NCBI RefSeq assembly: GCF_002250115.1 | Contig: NZ_CP019985.1 | Span: forward strand, 496,001 to 560,000 | Reading direction: 5' to 3' | Length of the DNA: 64,000 bases | From: Shouchella clausii | GTDB lineage: Bacteria > Bacillota > Bacilli > Bacillales > Bacillaceae_D | Part shown: positions 35,896 through 44,793 of the stretch, piece by piece | How the letters are laid out: every line of letters begins with the position of its first letter | Numbering within the stretch: the first letter of the stretch is position 1 | Position numbers and translations under genes: made by a program | The notes under the pieces: generated by a model | The model's input: the letters and a program-made list of their open reading frames with translations, nothing else | What the model was told of the DNA's origin: nothing | Databases searched by the model: none

Positions 35896-36903
35896 TCATT
35901 CGTTTATGATCACAAGCTTGCCAATCATGTTTCCTTTTTCTAACAGTCGATGCCCTTCTTTAAGCGTTTCGGCATTCAGCGGTGAAAGCGTTTTTGTCAT
36001 TGTCTGTTTTAATTCACCACGATCAAACATAGCAGCTATGTCGGCTAACAAGCGATGCTGTTCAATTTGATCTTCTGTTTGGAAGACAGGACGGGTAAAC
36101 ATCAATTCCCAAGAAAAAGTGACGCTTTTCGAACGTATTTTGGTCATATCAAGAGGCCGTTTATTTTCGACGATCGCACAAATGGCGCCTTGAGGCTTGA
36201 TGCAAGCAGCCATCCCATCCCAATGCTCATTCGTGTCAGCCATGCAGAAAATATAATCAACATCTTTATAGCCAAGCTCTTGAAGTTGAGGAAGCAATTC
36301 CTGTTTATGGTTGATCGAATGATGGGCGCCCATGCTTTTGCACCATGCTGCCGTTTCCTGCCTTGAAGCAGTCGCAATGACATTCAGGTTCGCTTTAGCG
36401 GCTAATTGGATCGCAATGGAGCCAACGCCTCCAGCTCCGCCAATCAGCAAAATCGATTTCCCTGCATCCCCTTCGCTAATCCGCAGGCGGTCAAACAATG
36501 CTTCCCAAGCGGTTATAGACGTTAAAGGCATTGCTGCCGCTTCTGCAAAAGATAACGATTTTGGCTTTGGGCCTACAATTCGTTCATCGACCAGTTGAAA
36601 TTCGGCATTCGATCCTTGGCGCGTAATATCGCCAGCGTAATAAACTTCATCGCCTACATCAAATAGCACACAGTCTTCGCCTACAGCCTTTACAACTCCG
36701 CTAGCATCAAAACCGAGAATGCGGAGCGCCTCCTCCGTTTTGTCTTTAGGAGCTCTTACTTTCGTATCAACAGGATTGACAGACACTGCCTTTACTTCGA
36801 CTAGCAAATCGCGACCGCTTGGCACGGGGTCTGGTACTTGTTCTTCTACTAAACTTTCCTTGTCATCAATCGGCAAATAGCGGTACAACCCAACTGCTTT
36901 CAT
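35896..36903 (-). CDS. Zinc-independent MDR oxidoreductase (quinone reductase-like)
   Basis: This medium-chain dehydrogenase/reductase has 335 residues: GroES-like N-terminal domain and NAD(P) fold with GGAGGVGSIAIQLA near residue 150. No cysteine cluster for structural zinc is present, so it fits the alcohol-dehydrogenase-like quinone reductase group. The reaction is likely NADPH-dependent reduction of a quinone or enone; substrate unknown. ATG follows AAAAAGGGAG. Confidence 0.83.
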   Translation of the reverse strand: MKAVGLYRYLPIDDKESLVEEQVPDPVPSGRDLLVEVKAVSVNPVDTKVRAPKDKTEEALRILGFDASGVVKAVGEDCVLFDVGDEVYYAGDITRQGSNAEFQLVDERIVGPKPKSLSFAEAAAMPLTSITAWEALFDRLRISEGDAGKSILLIGGAGGVGSIAIQLAAKANLNVIATASRQETAAWCKSMGAHHSINHKQELLPQLQELGYKDVDYIFCMADTNEHWDGMAACIKPQGAICAIVENKRPLDMTKIRSKSVTFSWELMFTRPVFQTEDQIEQHRLLADIAAMFDRGELKQTMTKTLSPLNAETLKEGHRLLEKGNMIGKLVIINE

Positions 36904-37010
36904 GTGAACCAGCTCCCTTTTTGAGTTTTAATAAAACCATTCCCAGAAAAGCGAGAAGCAAACATTTGGCTAACTAATAGGAAAATGTACAGAAATGACA
37001 GTCGAACTCT

Positions 37011-37646
37011 CTAGCGCTCAACTGTCATTTTCTTAATCACTTGCTCTTGCCCGGCAACTGGCCTGCCCTCTAGGGCACCACCTGTTTCTGTCTCTGTTTG
37101 TTCGGCGATCTCATCGACTACGTCCATGCCTTCAATCACCTTTCCGAAGGCAGCATAGTCGCCATCAAGGTCTAAAGCATCTTCATGCATAATAAAAAAC
37201 TGGGAGCCGGCTGAATCCGGTTCTTGCGTTCTTGCCATCGAAATGACGCCACGCTCATGGGAGAGGGGGTTATCAATACCATTATTCGAAAACTCACCTT
37301 TAATTTCATAACCTGGACCACCTGTGCCATCGCCATTTGGATCGCCACCTTGAATCATAAACCCTGGTATAATCCGATGAAATGTCAGGCCGTCATAAAA
37401 ACCATCTTCCACAAGCGCGACAAAATTATTGACTGTTTTAGGGGCAATCTCTGGATAAAGTTCTAATTTAACAATGCCGCCATTTTCCATTTCCATTGAG
37501 ACAATGGGTGTCTCTGTCTCTCCCACAGCAACGTCCGGTGCGCCTTCTTCATTTTGTCCTTGCTTGCTGTCGGTTCCTCCGCACGCTGCAAGCGTCAACA
37601 AAAAGAAAGCCGCAATGAACATGCCAATCTGTTTCTTATTTATCAC
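37011..37646 (-). CDS. Cyclophilin-type peptidyl-prolyl isomerase, lipoprotein
   Basis: This 211-residue protein has a signal peptide with lipobox LAAC (Cys22), a short Gln/Glu-rich linker and a cyclophilin domain: FHRIIPGFMIQGGDP with the catalytic Arg, and SAGSQFFI. It would catalyse proline isomerisation in proteins folding outside the membrane. The start is GTG 37646, overlapping the stop of the upstream lipoprotein gene (GTGA), so the two are translationally coupled. Confidence 0.9.
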   Translation of the reverse strand: MINKKQIGMFIAAFFLLTLAACGGTDSKQGQNEEGAPDVAVGETETPIVSMEMENGGIVKLELYPEIAPKTVNNFVALVEDGFYDGLTFHRIIPGFMIQGGDPNGDGTGGPGYEIKGEFSNNGIDNPLSHERGVISMARTQEPDSAGSQFFIMHEDALDLDGDYAAFGKVIEGMDVVDEIAEQTETETGGALEGRPVAGQEQVIKKMTVER

Positions 37647-38428
37647 TCATCTTCATCCCCTGTATCGGCAGAGCCTGATTCCTGCTCGTCCGTTTGCTCA
37701 TATCCGTCTTCTTCTGCTTCCTGCTCAAGGCTCTCTAACTCTTCTTTATCCTCATCAACAACGACGACACGGGCAGCATCTGCTTCCTGTGGTATGGTTT
37801 CCTCTACATTCCCTCTCGGCACCACTTCTACGACAAGGCCACTCTCTAAGTCTTGTGATTTTAATGGTTCATATTCATCCTCATCGACAAGCTCTAGTAC
37901 TTCCGTTGCTACGTCGTAATGAAAACGTGTGCCAGATTCATAATGGCCGTCTTCCCCTAAAACAAAGAATGTGTTTTGCTCTTCATTGACATTCGATACA
38001 ATTCCTTTAATGGAATATTCTTTTGTTAAAATGACAATTTTTGTCGCTTTCGTTTCTTCTGGCTGTTGAGACGTTGTTGGTTCTCCATACACTTCTACTT
38101 CTAGCTCGGGCTTTAGAAAGGACTGGTCGACACGTAAATAATCATTTAAGTGTTTGACATATATTTCCGTTCTTCTATTTATAAGGACATTCATTTGCGG
38201 ATTTGCGTCTACATCAAACGAAGTGATCGTTGGTGCAGGTTCGCCGTTTTCCCCAGAAACGCCAACGCTTTTGGCGTCTGCATTCGCTTGGTAATCGCCC
38301 TCAAATTCGACGTCTACAATCGTCCCTTCCGTTTGAACAACATCATCTTCTGTAAAAGAGATGCCGTCATTTTGTCCGCAGCCTGCCAAACACCATAGCG
38401 CACCTACAGCAAACAGGACTTGCTTCAA
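37643..38428 (-). CDS. Acidic lipoprotein of unknown function
   Basis: I do not recognise a family. The 261-residue product has lipobox LAGC (Cys17), two similar beta-rich segments (KATKIVILTKEYSIKG, ADAARVVVVDEDKEE) and a very acidic, low-complexity C-terminus. It is coupled to a cyclophilin lipoprotein, so an envelope folding or cation-binding role is possible but unproven. The strong negative charge is common in extracellular proteins of alkaliphiles. Confidence 0.75.
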   Translation of the reverse strand: MKQVLFAVGALWCLAGCGQNDGISFTEDDVVQTEGTIVDVEFEGDYQANADAKSVGVSGENGEPAPTITSFDVDANPQMNVLINRRTEIYVKHLNDYLRVDQSFLKPELEVEVYGEPTTSQQPEETKATKIVILTKEYSIKGIVSNVNEEQNTFFVLGEDGHYESGTRFHYDVATEVLELVDEDEYEPLKSQDLESGLVVEVVPRGNVEETIPQEADAARVVVVDEDKEELESLEQEAEEDGYEQTDEQESGSADTGDEDE

Positions 38429-38631
38429 CGCATTTCACACCCCTCTTGCTCCTTTTTACCTAGTATAACCGATTCTATATTTGATGTAGCTGATTCAAGC
38501 AGATTTCATTAATATCACACAACCAATTTGACAAAAGCCCATAGTTTGCTATTTCTTTTGGTCGTTGACAGTCACCATGCTATACTGTTTGTTAAACAAA
38601 AGCAATCACGATGATTTAATAGGAGTACAAT

Positions 38632-39702
38632 ATGGAATTTACCGTTCAATATTTATCTTTTTATGCCGTTCAAGTCGACCATGAGACGGATACAAAACAA
38701 TATAACCATTACCAAACGTTAGACACCGATGCTTTTGAAAAAAGCCCACTTTCCGCCTTTTTAGAAGGGGAGCTAAAAAAAATCGTCAAACGAAAAGCAC
38801 AGCACCATCCAAATTCAGACGCAGCGCCGACTAAAATCGGTCGCTTTGTCGCGGAGCCTGGCCATCCTTTAAGCTCTAATCCAAATTATAATCTCTTTCA
38901 ACGTGCCTTAACGGCCGACTCAGTTGCTGCTTTCCAAAAAGAAAGCGAAGCCTTTGTCAAAACCTATTTACAGACAAGCGCCGTGCGCGGAGGCGTCTTT
39001 TTAGTTTGCAAAGCTGTGCCCAAAAAGTATTACAGTGACTTATTTTTATTCGTGCTCAAATGCGATTTTCAGGAAAACGTCGCCACGCTTGCCGATTCCA
39101 AAACACTGATTAAAAAAGTCGAACGGGCTATTACAACGAAAAATATGAAATCAATTCAATACCCACATATGATTGAGGAAGGCATGGTGGAACAAGCGGA
39201 AGTCAAAATCCACCAGTCTTCCCACGCCCGCTACTTCGAAGATTTTCTTCCTTACGTCGAATATGGAGATTCAATGCCGCAAATTTTGCGGACACAGGTA
39301 CAAACGATTATGGAAGAACATGCAGAGGAAGCATTTGCCCACTCTGTAGAAGAACGCAACGCTTTCACCGAAAAAATCGAGCTTTGGGCTTCGAGCGAAA
39401 CGAGAGAGCTGCAAGAACAGTTTTCTACCCATGAAGTGATGGAAGCGTCTGCGCAAATCGCCGAACATGCGCCTGATGCTTCGACACGAATGAAGCTCGG
39501 CGATACAGACATTAAAGTGCCCATTGCTGAATTTGGTGAAACCGTCCATTTAGCAAAACTCGGCGACCGTTATGTGCTGCTTGTGGAGGCAGATCAAGTC
39601 CAGTTTGATAAACATGTATCGCCAATTGAGTTTTTAAAGCCTGAAGATGTTCAAACTGTGTTTGAGCGCATTAAAGCAAAGTCCTTGTCTGTCCAGCAAT
39701 AA
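38632..39702 (+). CDS. Conserved Bacillaceae protein, DUF3900-like
   Basis: This 356-residue cytoplasmic protein has no membrane segment. The N-terminus (MEFTVQYLSFYAVQV) and length resemble the uncharacterised DUF3900 family of bacilli, from memory only. The central part is helical and charged. ATG follows AGGAG. It precedes the cdaR-like gene by 12 bases and is probably co-transcribed. No catalytic motif is evident, and I assign no function. Confidence 0.7.
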   Translation: MEFTVQYLSFYAVQVDHETDTKQYNHYQTLDTDAFEKSPLSAFLEGELKKIVKRKAQHHPNSDAAPTKIGRFVAEPGHPLSSNPNYNLFQRALTADSVAAFQKESEAFVKTYLQTSAVRGGVFLVCKAVPKKYYSDLFLFVLKCDFQENVATLADSKTLIKKVERAITTKNMKSIQYPHMIEEGMVEQAEVKIHQSSHARYFEDFLPYVEYGDSMPQILRTQVQTIMEEHAEEAFAHSVEERNAFTEKIELWASSETRELQEQFSTHEVMEASAQIAEHAPDASTRMKLGDTDIKVPIAEFGETVHLAKLGDRYVLLVEADQVQFDKHVSPIEFLKPEDVQTVFERIKAKSLSVQQ

Positions 39703-39714
39703 GGGGGTTTCTAC

Positions 39715-40803
39715 ATGTTGACACATGAACTGGCAAATGAAATTGTCACACGGACAATGGACATCGTTCCTTGTAATGTGAACATCATGAATGCAGAAGG
39801 GGCCGTGATTGCAAGCGGTGAAAAAAAGCGTCTTTTTAACATTCATTCGATTGCGGTCGACGTTTTGCGAACAGGGAAATCGATCTCTATTAACCCAAAT
39901 GGCGACTGCCCTCCAGGGACAAAGCCTGGGATCAATTTGCCGATCCGTTTTCAAGGAAAATCAGTCGGCGTCATCGGCATAACGGGGAATCCCTTGGAGG
40001 TGGCGCCATATGCTGAGCTCGTACAAATGGCGGCCGAATTGTTAGTCAACCAAGCTTATTTAAGTGAGCAGCTTCGGCAAAACGAACGAATTGCCTATCA
40101 GTTACTGCGTGCCTTAGTTGTTGGCGAAGTCGACGACGAGCGTGCTTTTACGGAAAGGCTACAAGCAACTGGTCTTGACTCCCTTTTCCTACCGCTGCGC
40201 GTCTGGGCGTTGTCAAAGGCGCATGGGCAAACATTCCCGAAAGAACTCGGCCATTTCTTCCAGTACGAAGAGCGAGGAGAACCATTCTTTTTTGAAACAC
40301 GGCCTGAAGAAAAACGGTTCGAATCGTTCTTGCATAAAAACAACTGCATTCTAATCGCCACGTCAGGGCCAGTCGCCCATTCCTTCGGCACGGTTGCTTC
40401 CTCATGCAACTTAGCCAGTGCAGCACTGTCTCTTTATAAAGAAGATGACTTCTCTGAAAAGCGTCTGCTCTACTTTGAGGAAACAATGCTTGAAGGCCTT
40501 GCATTTGAATGGAAAAAATCAGGAACGATTCAACCTTTTTTGGCGCTACTCTCCCCACTGCTCGCATCTAATCAATCTGCTGAACTGCTGGAGACGATCA
40601 AACAGTACTTTATTCACAATGGCGATATTAAGAAAATCGCCAATCAGCAATTTGTACACAGCAATACAGTCCACCACCGTTTAAATAAAATCAAGGCGCT
40701 GACTGGAAAAAACCCAAAAGTGATTCGTGATTTAACTGATTTGTATATCGCCTGTGTGCTGTACCAATTAAATTGTATGCAAGAACAAGGAAAACTCTTG
40801 TAG
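39715..40803 (+). CDS. cdaR: CdaR-family sugar-diacid-responsive regulator
   Basis: This 362-residue transcription factor has an N-terminal diacid-recognition domain (residues 1-130, with the CPPGTKPGINLPI segment) and a C-terminal PucR-type HTH (IKKIANQQFVHSNTVHHRL, near 305-323). CdaR activates glucarate, galactarate and glycerate catabolism; a glycerate kinase gene follows, supporting that role. ATG follows AAGGGGG. Confidence 0.85.
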   Translation: MLTHELANEIVTRTMDIVPCNVNIMNAEGAVIASGEKKRLFNIHSIAVDVLRTGKSISINPNGDCPPGTKPGINLPIRFQGKSVGVIGITGNPLEVAPYAELVQMAAELLVNQAYLSEQLRQNERIAYQLLRALVVGEVDDERAFTERLQATGLDSLFLPLRVWALSKAHGQTFPKELGHFFQYEERGEPFFFETRPEEKRFESFLHKNNCILIATSGPVAHSFGTVASSCNLASAALSLYKEDDFSEKRLLYFEETMLEGLAFEWKKSGTIQPFLALLSPLLASNQSAELLETIKQYFIHNGDIKKIANQQFVHSNTVHHRLNKIKALTGKNPKVIRDLTDLYIACVLYQLNCMQEQGKLL

Positions 40804-40988
40804 ACGCGTTTCCTTTGTGCTTCGCCACAGTGCTTACAGGCCAGCGTTGCTTTATAATTGTTGTTGTAACCGATTTCAAAAAATTGAATTGAACGCAACA
40901 GCGCCTAGCGTAACGGTGAAGTGGAACGTTGCTGACAGTGTAATGCCCCTTCACATGGTCTACTTGGCGCCATTGCATCTCAAAGCGG

Positions 40989-41023
40989 TGCCCTCGCTAA
41001 AGCCCTACAGCGAGGGGCATTTT
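40989..41023 (+). terminator. Hairpin between cdaR and the glycerate kinase gene
   Basis: TGCCC-TCGCT pairs with AGCGA-GGGGCA (one bulge) and is followed by TTTT; the kinase ATG is 30 bases on. It could end cdaR mRNA or attenuate glxK. The preceding 180 bases hold no ORF. Confidence 0.6.
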
Positions 41024-41053
41024 CCACGATTCCATTCACGAAAGGAGAACACG

Positions 41054-42199
41054 ATGCAAAAAATTTCAATTGCCCCTGATTCGTTTAAAGAAAGCTTGAC
41101 CGCCCTTCAAGCGGCACAAGCGATTAAAGCAGGATTTAAACGAGTTTTCCCCAATGCTAATTACGAATGCATCCCTATGGCTGACGGAGGAGAGGGAACG
41201 GTTCAATCACTTGCCGACGCACTTGGCGCCACAATTCGTACAGCTACTGTAACAGGACCCCTCGGCAACCAAGTCGAAGCAGCCTACGCTTTCGCCAAAA
41301 AAGAGCAAGTAGCAGTCATTGAAATGGCGGCAGCGTCTGGCTTGCATCTCGTGCCAAAAGATAAACGCGACCCACGGCAAACAACAACGTTTGGAACAGG
41401 CGAGTTAATAAAAGACGCGCTGGAACAGGGCGCCAAACGGATTATTCTCGGCCTAGGCGGCAGCGCCACAAATGATGGCGGCGCAGGTTGTGCACAAGCA
41501 CTGGGCATCCGCCTCGAAGATGCCGCTGGGAAAGAGCTTCAACAAGGTTGTAGCTCCCTTAGCAAGCTTGCTCGTATTCGTACAGAAACAAAGCACCCCT
41601 TGCTTGCGGATGCTTCGCTTGAGATTGCCTGTGATGTCGATAATCCGCTGCTTGGTCCAAAAGGAGCTTCAGCCGTTTATGGCCCGCAAAAAGGTGCTAC
41701 GGAGGAAATGATCGCAGAAATGGAAAGGGCGCTCTCTCATTATGCAGCCGTCATTGAACAACAGCTCGGCCAATCCGTTCAGCACATTGCTGGCGCTGGC
41801 GCAGCAGGTGGTTTAGGAGCAGGATTGCTCGCCTTCTTCCAGCCAAGAATCGAGTCTGGCGTTACGCTCGTTTTAGAAGCAACCGGTTTTCACAAGCGTA
41901 TTGCTGGTTCAGAGCTGGTCGTGACAGGAGAAGGGCGGCTCGATTCGCAAACCCCTTACGGCAAAACACCAATTGGCGTGGCGAAAGCAGCCAAAGCGCA
42001 ACAAATCCCTGTTATCGCTGTAGCGGGGCAACTAGGCGATGGTTATGAAGCGATCTTCGACCACGGGATTGACGCAGCCTTTTCTCTTGCCCCAGGCGCG
42101 ATCCCATTGGCCGACGCAATCGCCAATGGGGCTGCCTACTTAGAAGCCGTTTCAGAGCAAATCGCTCGAACGTACGCACTGGCTTTGGAAAACAACTGA
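41054..42199 (+). CDS. glxK: Glycerate kinase
   Basis: This 381-residue enzyme of the GlxK/GarK family phosphorylates glycerate for entry into glycolysis. Family landmarks are the N-terminal IAPDSFKESL, PMADGGEGT, the glycine-rich LGLGGSATNDGGAGCAQALG and the C-terminal VTGEGRLDSQT. ATG 41054 follows AAAGGAG; the frame is open upstream but without a ribosome site. It is controlled most likely by the adjacent CdaR. Confidence 0.94.
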   Translation: MQKISIAPDSFKESLTALQAAQAIKAGFKRVFPNANYECIPMADGGEGTVQSLADALGATIRTATVTGPLGNQVEAAYAFAKKEQVAVIEMAAASGLHLVPKDKRDPRQTTTFGTGELIKDALEQGAKRIILGLGGSATNDGGAGCAQALGIRLEDAAGKELQQGCSSLSKLARIRTETKHPLLADASLEIACDVDNPLLGPKGASAVYGPQKGATEEMIAEMERALSHYAAVIEQQLGQSVQHIAGAGAAGGLGAGLLAFFQPRIESGVTLVLEATGFHKRIAGSELVVTGEGRLDSQTPYGKTPIGVAKAAKAQQIPVIAVAGQLGDGYEAIFDHGIDAAFSLAPGAIPLADAIANGAAYLEAVSEQIARTYALALENN

Positions 42200-42253
42200 A
42201 ACGACTAAATGGCATTCTCCCCTTTCTGTTTGCATACGTTGTAAGGAAAGGGG

Positions 42254-42532
42254 TTGTCTGTTTCTATGGCCATTTTGAGGCACTCATTTAACGCTGTAGC
42301 CGGCATCTTAGTTTTTCTCGCGTCCCTTTATTTAAGCTCCCATAATGAAAACGTGGAAGGCGCCCGTCAATTCGCTCCTGCCTACTTGTTGTTATTTGTT
42401 GTATGGGTGTGCGGCTTCACCCTCCAATTTCGTCCATCTACACGTCTTACCGGCATTGCGATTACGCTCGTACCACTGTTTTTTTTGTTGTTTTCCTTTT
42501 TCTTTCATATTGAACGAGGCGGGCTTTTTTGA
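42254..42532 (+). CDS. Small membrane protein, unknown
   Basis: This 92-residue protein has three predicted helices (about 14-30, 41-60, 66-86). TTG 42254 lies six bases after AAGGA; ATG 42266 is an alternative start with poorer spacing. It is not recognised as a named family. It follows the glycerate kinase gene and precedes a hairpin terminator. Confidence 0.6.
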   Translation: MSVSMAILRHSFNAVAGILVFLASLYLSSHNENVEGARQFAPAYLLLFVVWVCGFTLQFRPSTRLTGIAITLVPLFFLLFSFFFHIERGGLF

Positions 42533-42557
42533 CGATAGGAAGCAGGAAACAAAATAG

Positions 42558-42597
42558 AAAAAAAGGGTTCTGACTGTTCAATCAAAACCCTTTCCCA
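42558..42597. terminator. Terminator of the flavin reductase gene
   Basis: AAAGGGTT...AACCCTTT with an inner TGA/TCA helix; the minus strand has a seven-T tail. Confidence 0.75.
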
Positions 42598-42687
42598 TTT
42601 TTTCATTTATCCTGTGCATCCAGTCTGCTAAAAAGAGAGCCGTTTCCATTTATACTCCACATCAAGCCCCCGGCTACCGCTTGTACG

Positions 42688-43140
42688 TTAGATTTTTTTA
42701 TACTTTCCTTCGTAATAGACAAGCGGCTCTCGGTCCGTAACGAGCACATCTCTCACTTTGCCGAAAAACAACGTGTGGTCACCTTGCACGACAGTATCGT
42801 GAACATCACAGGCAATTGTCGCAATCGCCCCTTTTATCGCGGGAATGCCTGCAAACTCGCTAAAGTCGACATGGGCCAACTCTTTTTGCCCTGCAAAATG
42901 CATAGACAAGTCTTCATGGCCTGTGGCCAATATATTGACCGAATAATTTCCGGATTGTTCGATAATCGGTTTCATTCTTGCTTTATTAGCAATTGAAACG
43001 ACAATCAACTTCGGCTCTAGGGAAACAGACATAAATGCATTTGCTGTCATGCCATGGTTGTCATTTTCCCACTTCGTCAATACAACAGTGACGCCTGTAG
43101 CGAACTTTCCCATCGCCGCTTTAAACAAACGATCATCCAT
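42688..43140 (-). CDS. Flavin reductase-like domain protein
   Basis: This 150-residue protein has the FMN-binding flavin-reductase fold: AMGKFATGVTVV, MTANAFMSVSLEPK, ANKARMKPII, and the C-terminal GDHTLFFGKV. Such proteins supply reduced FMN to a two-component monooxygenase, but no oxygenase is adjacent. ATG 43140 follows GAGGAGG, so the upstream in-frame start at 43194 is not used. Confidence 0.83.
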   Translation of the reverse strand: MDDRLFKAAMGKFATGVTVVLTKWENDNHGMTANAFMSVSLEPKLIVVSIANKARMKPIIEQSGNYSVNILATGHEDLSMHFAGQKELAHVDFSEFAGIPAIKGAIATIACDVHDTVVQGDHTLFFGKVRDVLVTDREPLVYYEGKYKKI

Positions 43141-43505
43141 CGATATAACCTCCTCTAGCGCCAATTGCTGTATACGCCTTTCTTTCCAATCCATAATAGC
43201 CAGAAAGATTTAAACTTTGCAAGGATAAGGTCTTCTGCATTTATACACCAATTGTTTAGGGAAACCCGCCCTTCTTCTTTCAGGCAACACTCGTTGCCTG
43301 CTACACTTACGTGTATGCAACATACAGGCCATTTACAACTCGTTTAAGAATTTACAAACATCGTTTTCGTTCCCACAAAATTGGCAAAAGCACCCTCTCT
43401 GCTACCTACTTTTGCAAAAATGCGTTACACTAGTGAAGAATGCATTAATGTTGAGAACGTGCCCAACCATAAGCACATATGTTAAGAAAGAAAGTAGGCG
43501 ATACG
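43141..43505. other. Intergenic region between the flavin reductase and map genes
   Basis: No gene is seen in 365 bases. A perfect 8-bp hairpin CAGGCAAC/GTTGCCTG occurs at 43281-43300 without a T-run on either side. A TACACT hexamer near 43426 could serve as -10 for map but has no convincing -35. Confidence 0.35.
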
Positions 43506-44270
43506 ATGATAACACTTAAATCGAAGCGTGAAATTGCGCTAATGCATGAAGCGGGGAAATTGCTAGCCGACTGCCATAAAGAAATTGCGAAACGGATCAA
43601 ACCTGGAGTGACAACAGAAGAAATTGACCACTTCGTTGAATCCTACTTAAAAAAACACGGCGCAACCCCGGAACAAAAAGGCTATAACGGTTATAAATAC
43701 GCCACGTGCGCATCAATCAATGATGAAATTTGCCATGGGTTCCCACGAAAACAGCCTTTAAATGAAGGGGATATTGTCACGATTGACTCTGTTTTTAACC
43801 TTAATGGCGCCCTTGCCGATTCAGCTTGGACTTACGCGGTGGGGAATGTATCCAAACAAGCTTCAGATTTGATGAAAATTACCCATGAAGCCCTTTACAA
43901 AGGGATTGAACAAGCACACGTAGGCAACCGCCTAGGCGACATCGGTTACGCGATCCAATCTCATGTGGAGCAAGCAGGCTATTCCGTTGTCCGCGACTTC
44001 ACTGGCCATGGAATCGGACCAACGTTGCATGAGCCGCCACAAGTGCTCCATTTTGGTGCTCAAGGTAAAGGACTGCGCTTACGAGAAGGAATGGTCATTA
44101 CGATCGAACCGATGGTAAACATCGGCAAGTACAACAGCACGCTTGATGCTAACGGTTGGACAGCGCGGACAGTTGACGGCACATTGTCTGCCCAATACGA
44201 GCACACGGTCGCGATCACAAAAGACGGCCCATTGCTATTGACCGACCAACAAGAAGAACGCCCGTTTTAG
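43506..44270 (+). CDS. map: Methionine aminopeptidase type I
   Basis: This 254-residue metalloprotease removes the initiator Met. All metal-site residues are visible: His in ICHGFP, Asp in TIDSV, Asp in ADSAWT, His in GHGIGPTLHEPP, Glu in IEPM and Glu in YEHTVAI. It stands outside the ribosomal-protein cluster, like the second B. subtilis enzyme (MapB/YflG). ATG 43506 is chosen over 43479. Its TAG stop merges with repeat remnant E. Confidence 0.92.
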   Translation: MITLKSKREIALMHEAGKLLADCHKEIAKRIKPGVTTEEIDHFVESYLKKHGATPEQKGYNGYKYATCASINDEICHGFPRKQPLNEGDIVTIDSVFNLNGALADSAWTYAVGNVSKQASDLMKITHEALYKGIEQAHVGNRLGDIGYAIQSHVEQAGYSVVRDFTGHGIGPTLHEPPQVLHFGAQGKGLRLREGMVITIEPMVNIGKYNSTLDANGWTARTVDGTLSAQYEHTVAITKDGPLLLTDQQEERPF

Positions 44271-44300
44271 TCTGATAATACGATTGACTTTGTCGATAAC
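44269..44300. repeat. CAGACTG element remnant E (right end only)
   Basis: AGTCTGATAATACG then ATTGACTTTGTCGATAAC corresponds to the right end of copies A and B (AGTCTGAGTAACAG, TTGTCGACTTTGTCGACAAC) with several changes. It abuts the 5' arm of the terminator at 44303, the same relation the full copies have to their right-hand hairpin. Confidence 0.55.
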
Positions 44301-44302
44301 AC

Positions 44303-44333
44303 AAAAAAGGCAGCTAAATTCGCTGCCTTTTTT
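44303..44333. terminator. Bidirectional terminator between map and the GNAT gene
   Basis: AAAAAAGGCAGC, loop, GCTGCCTTTTTT: T-runs on both strands. Confidence 0.88.
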
Positions 44334-44337
44334 ACAT

Positions 44338-44793
44338 CTATAAGTCTTGCGACAAGCGGATCATATCGACACATGGCAAACCGTTCTCTTCAATAGGCTC
44401 TTCGTAATGACGCACAAAGAAATCACGGTCCACATGAGTGATGCGAAACCCGCATTTTTGATAAAGCATTAATTGGCTCGCTCCTGAGTTCCCTGTCCCT
44501 ACTTCAATTGTTTTATACCCTGCTTTTTTGGCAGTTGCAACCGCATGAGACACAAGCTGTTTCCCAATTTTTTTGCCTTGGTGAGCCTCTTCTACAGCGA
44601 CGTTGACAAGTTCAACCGTATCTGGACGGGTCGGCACTAACACATATTCGCCAATAATCGTGCCTTCTTCATCCTCTGCTACATAGCATGTGCCACGCCG
44701 GCAATAGTCTTGGACAAGTTTTTCAGACGGGTCTGCCAAAAGCAAGAGTGTCCATGGCAACGGTTCGCCCGCTTTTAGCTTCCTAATTTTCAT
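44338..44793 (-). CDS. GNAT-family N-acetyltransferase (YvbK-like)
   Basis: This 151-residue protein has the GNAT acetyl-CoA loop in HQGKKIGKQLVSHAV and a C-terminal LYQKCGFRI motif. It resembles B. subtilis YvbK from memory (LADPSE, EVGTGNS). The acceptor is unknown. Its ATG overlaps the stop of the aminotransferase gene (ATGA), indicating one operon. Confidence 0.82.
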   Translation of the reverse strand: MKIRKLKAGEPLPWTLLLLADPSEKLVQDYCRRGTCYVAEDEEGTIIGEYVLVPTRPDTVELVNVAVEEAHQGKKIGKQLVSHAVATAKKAGYKTIEVGTGNSGASQLMLYQKCGFRITHVDRDFFVRHYEEPIEENGLPCVDMIRLSQDL

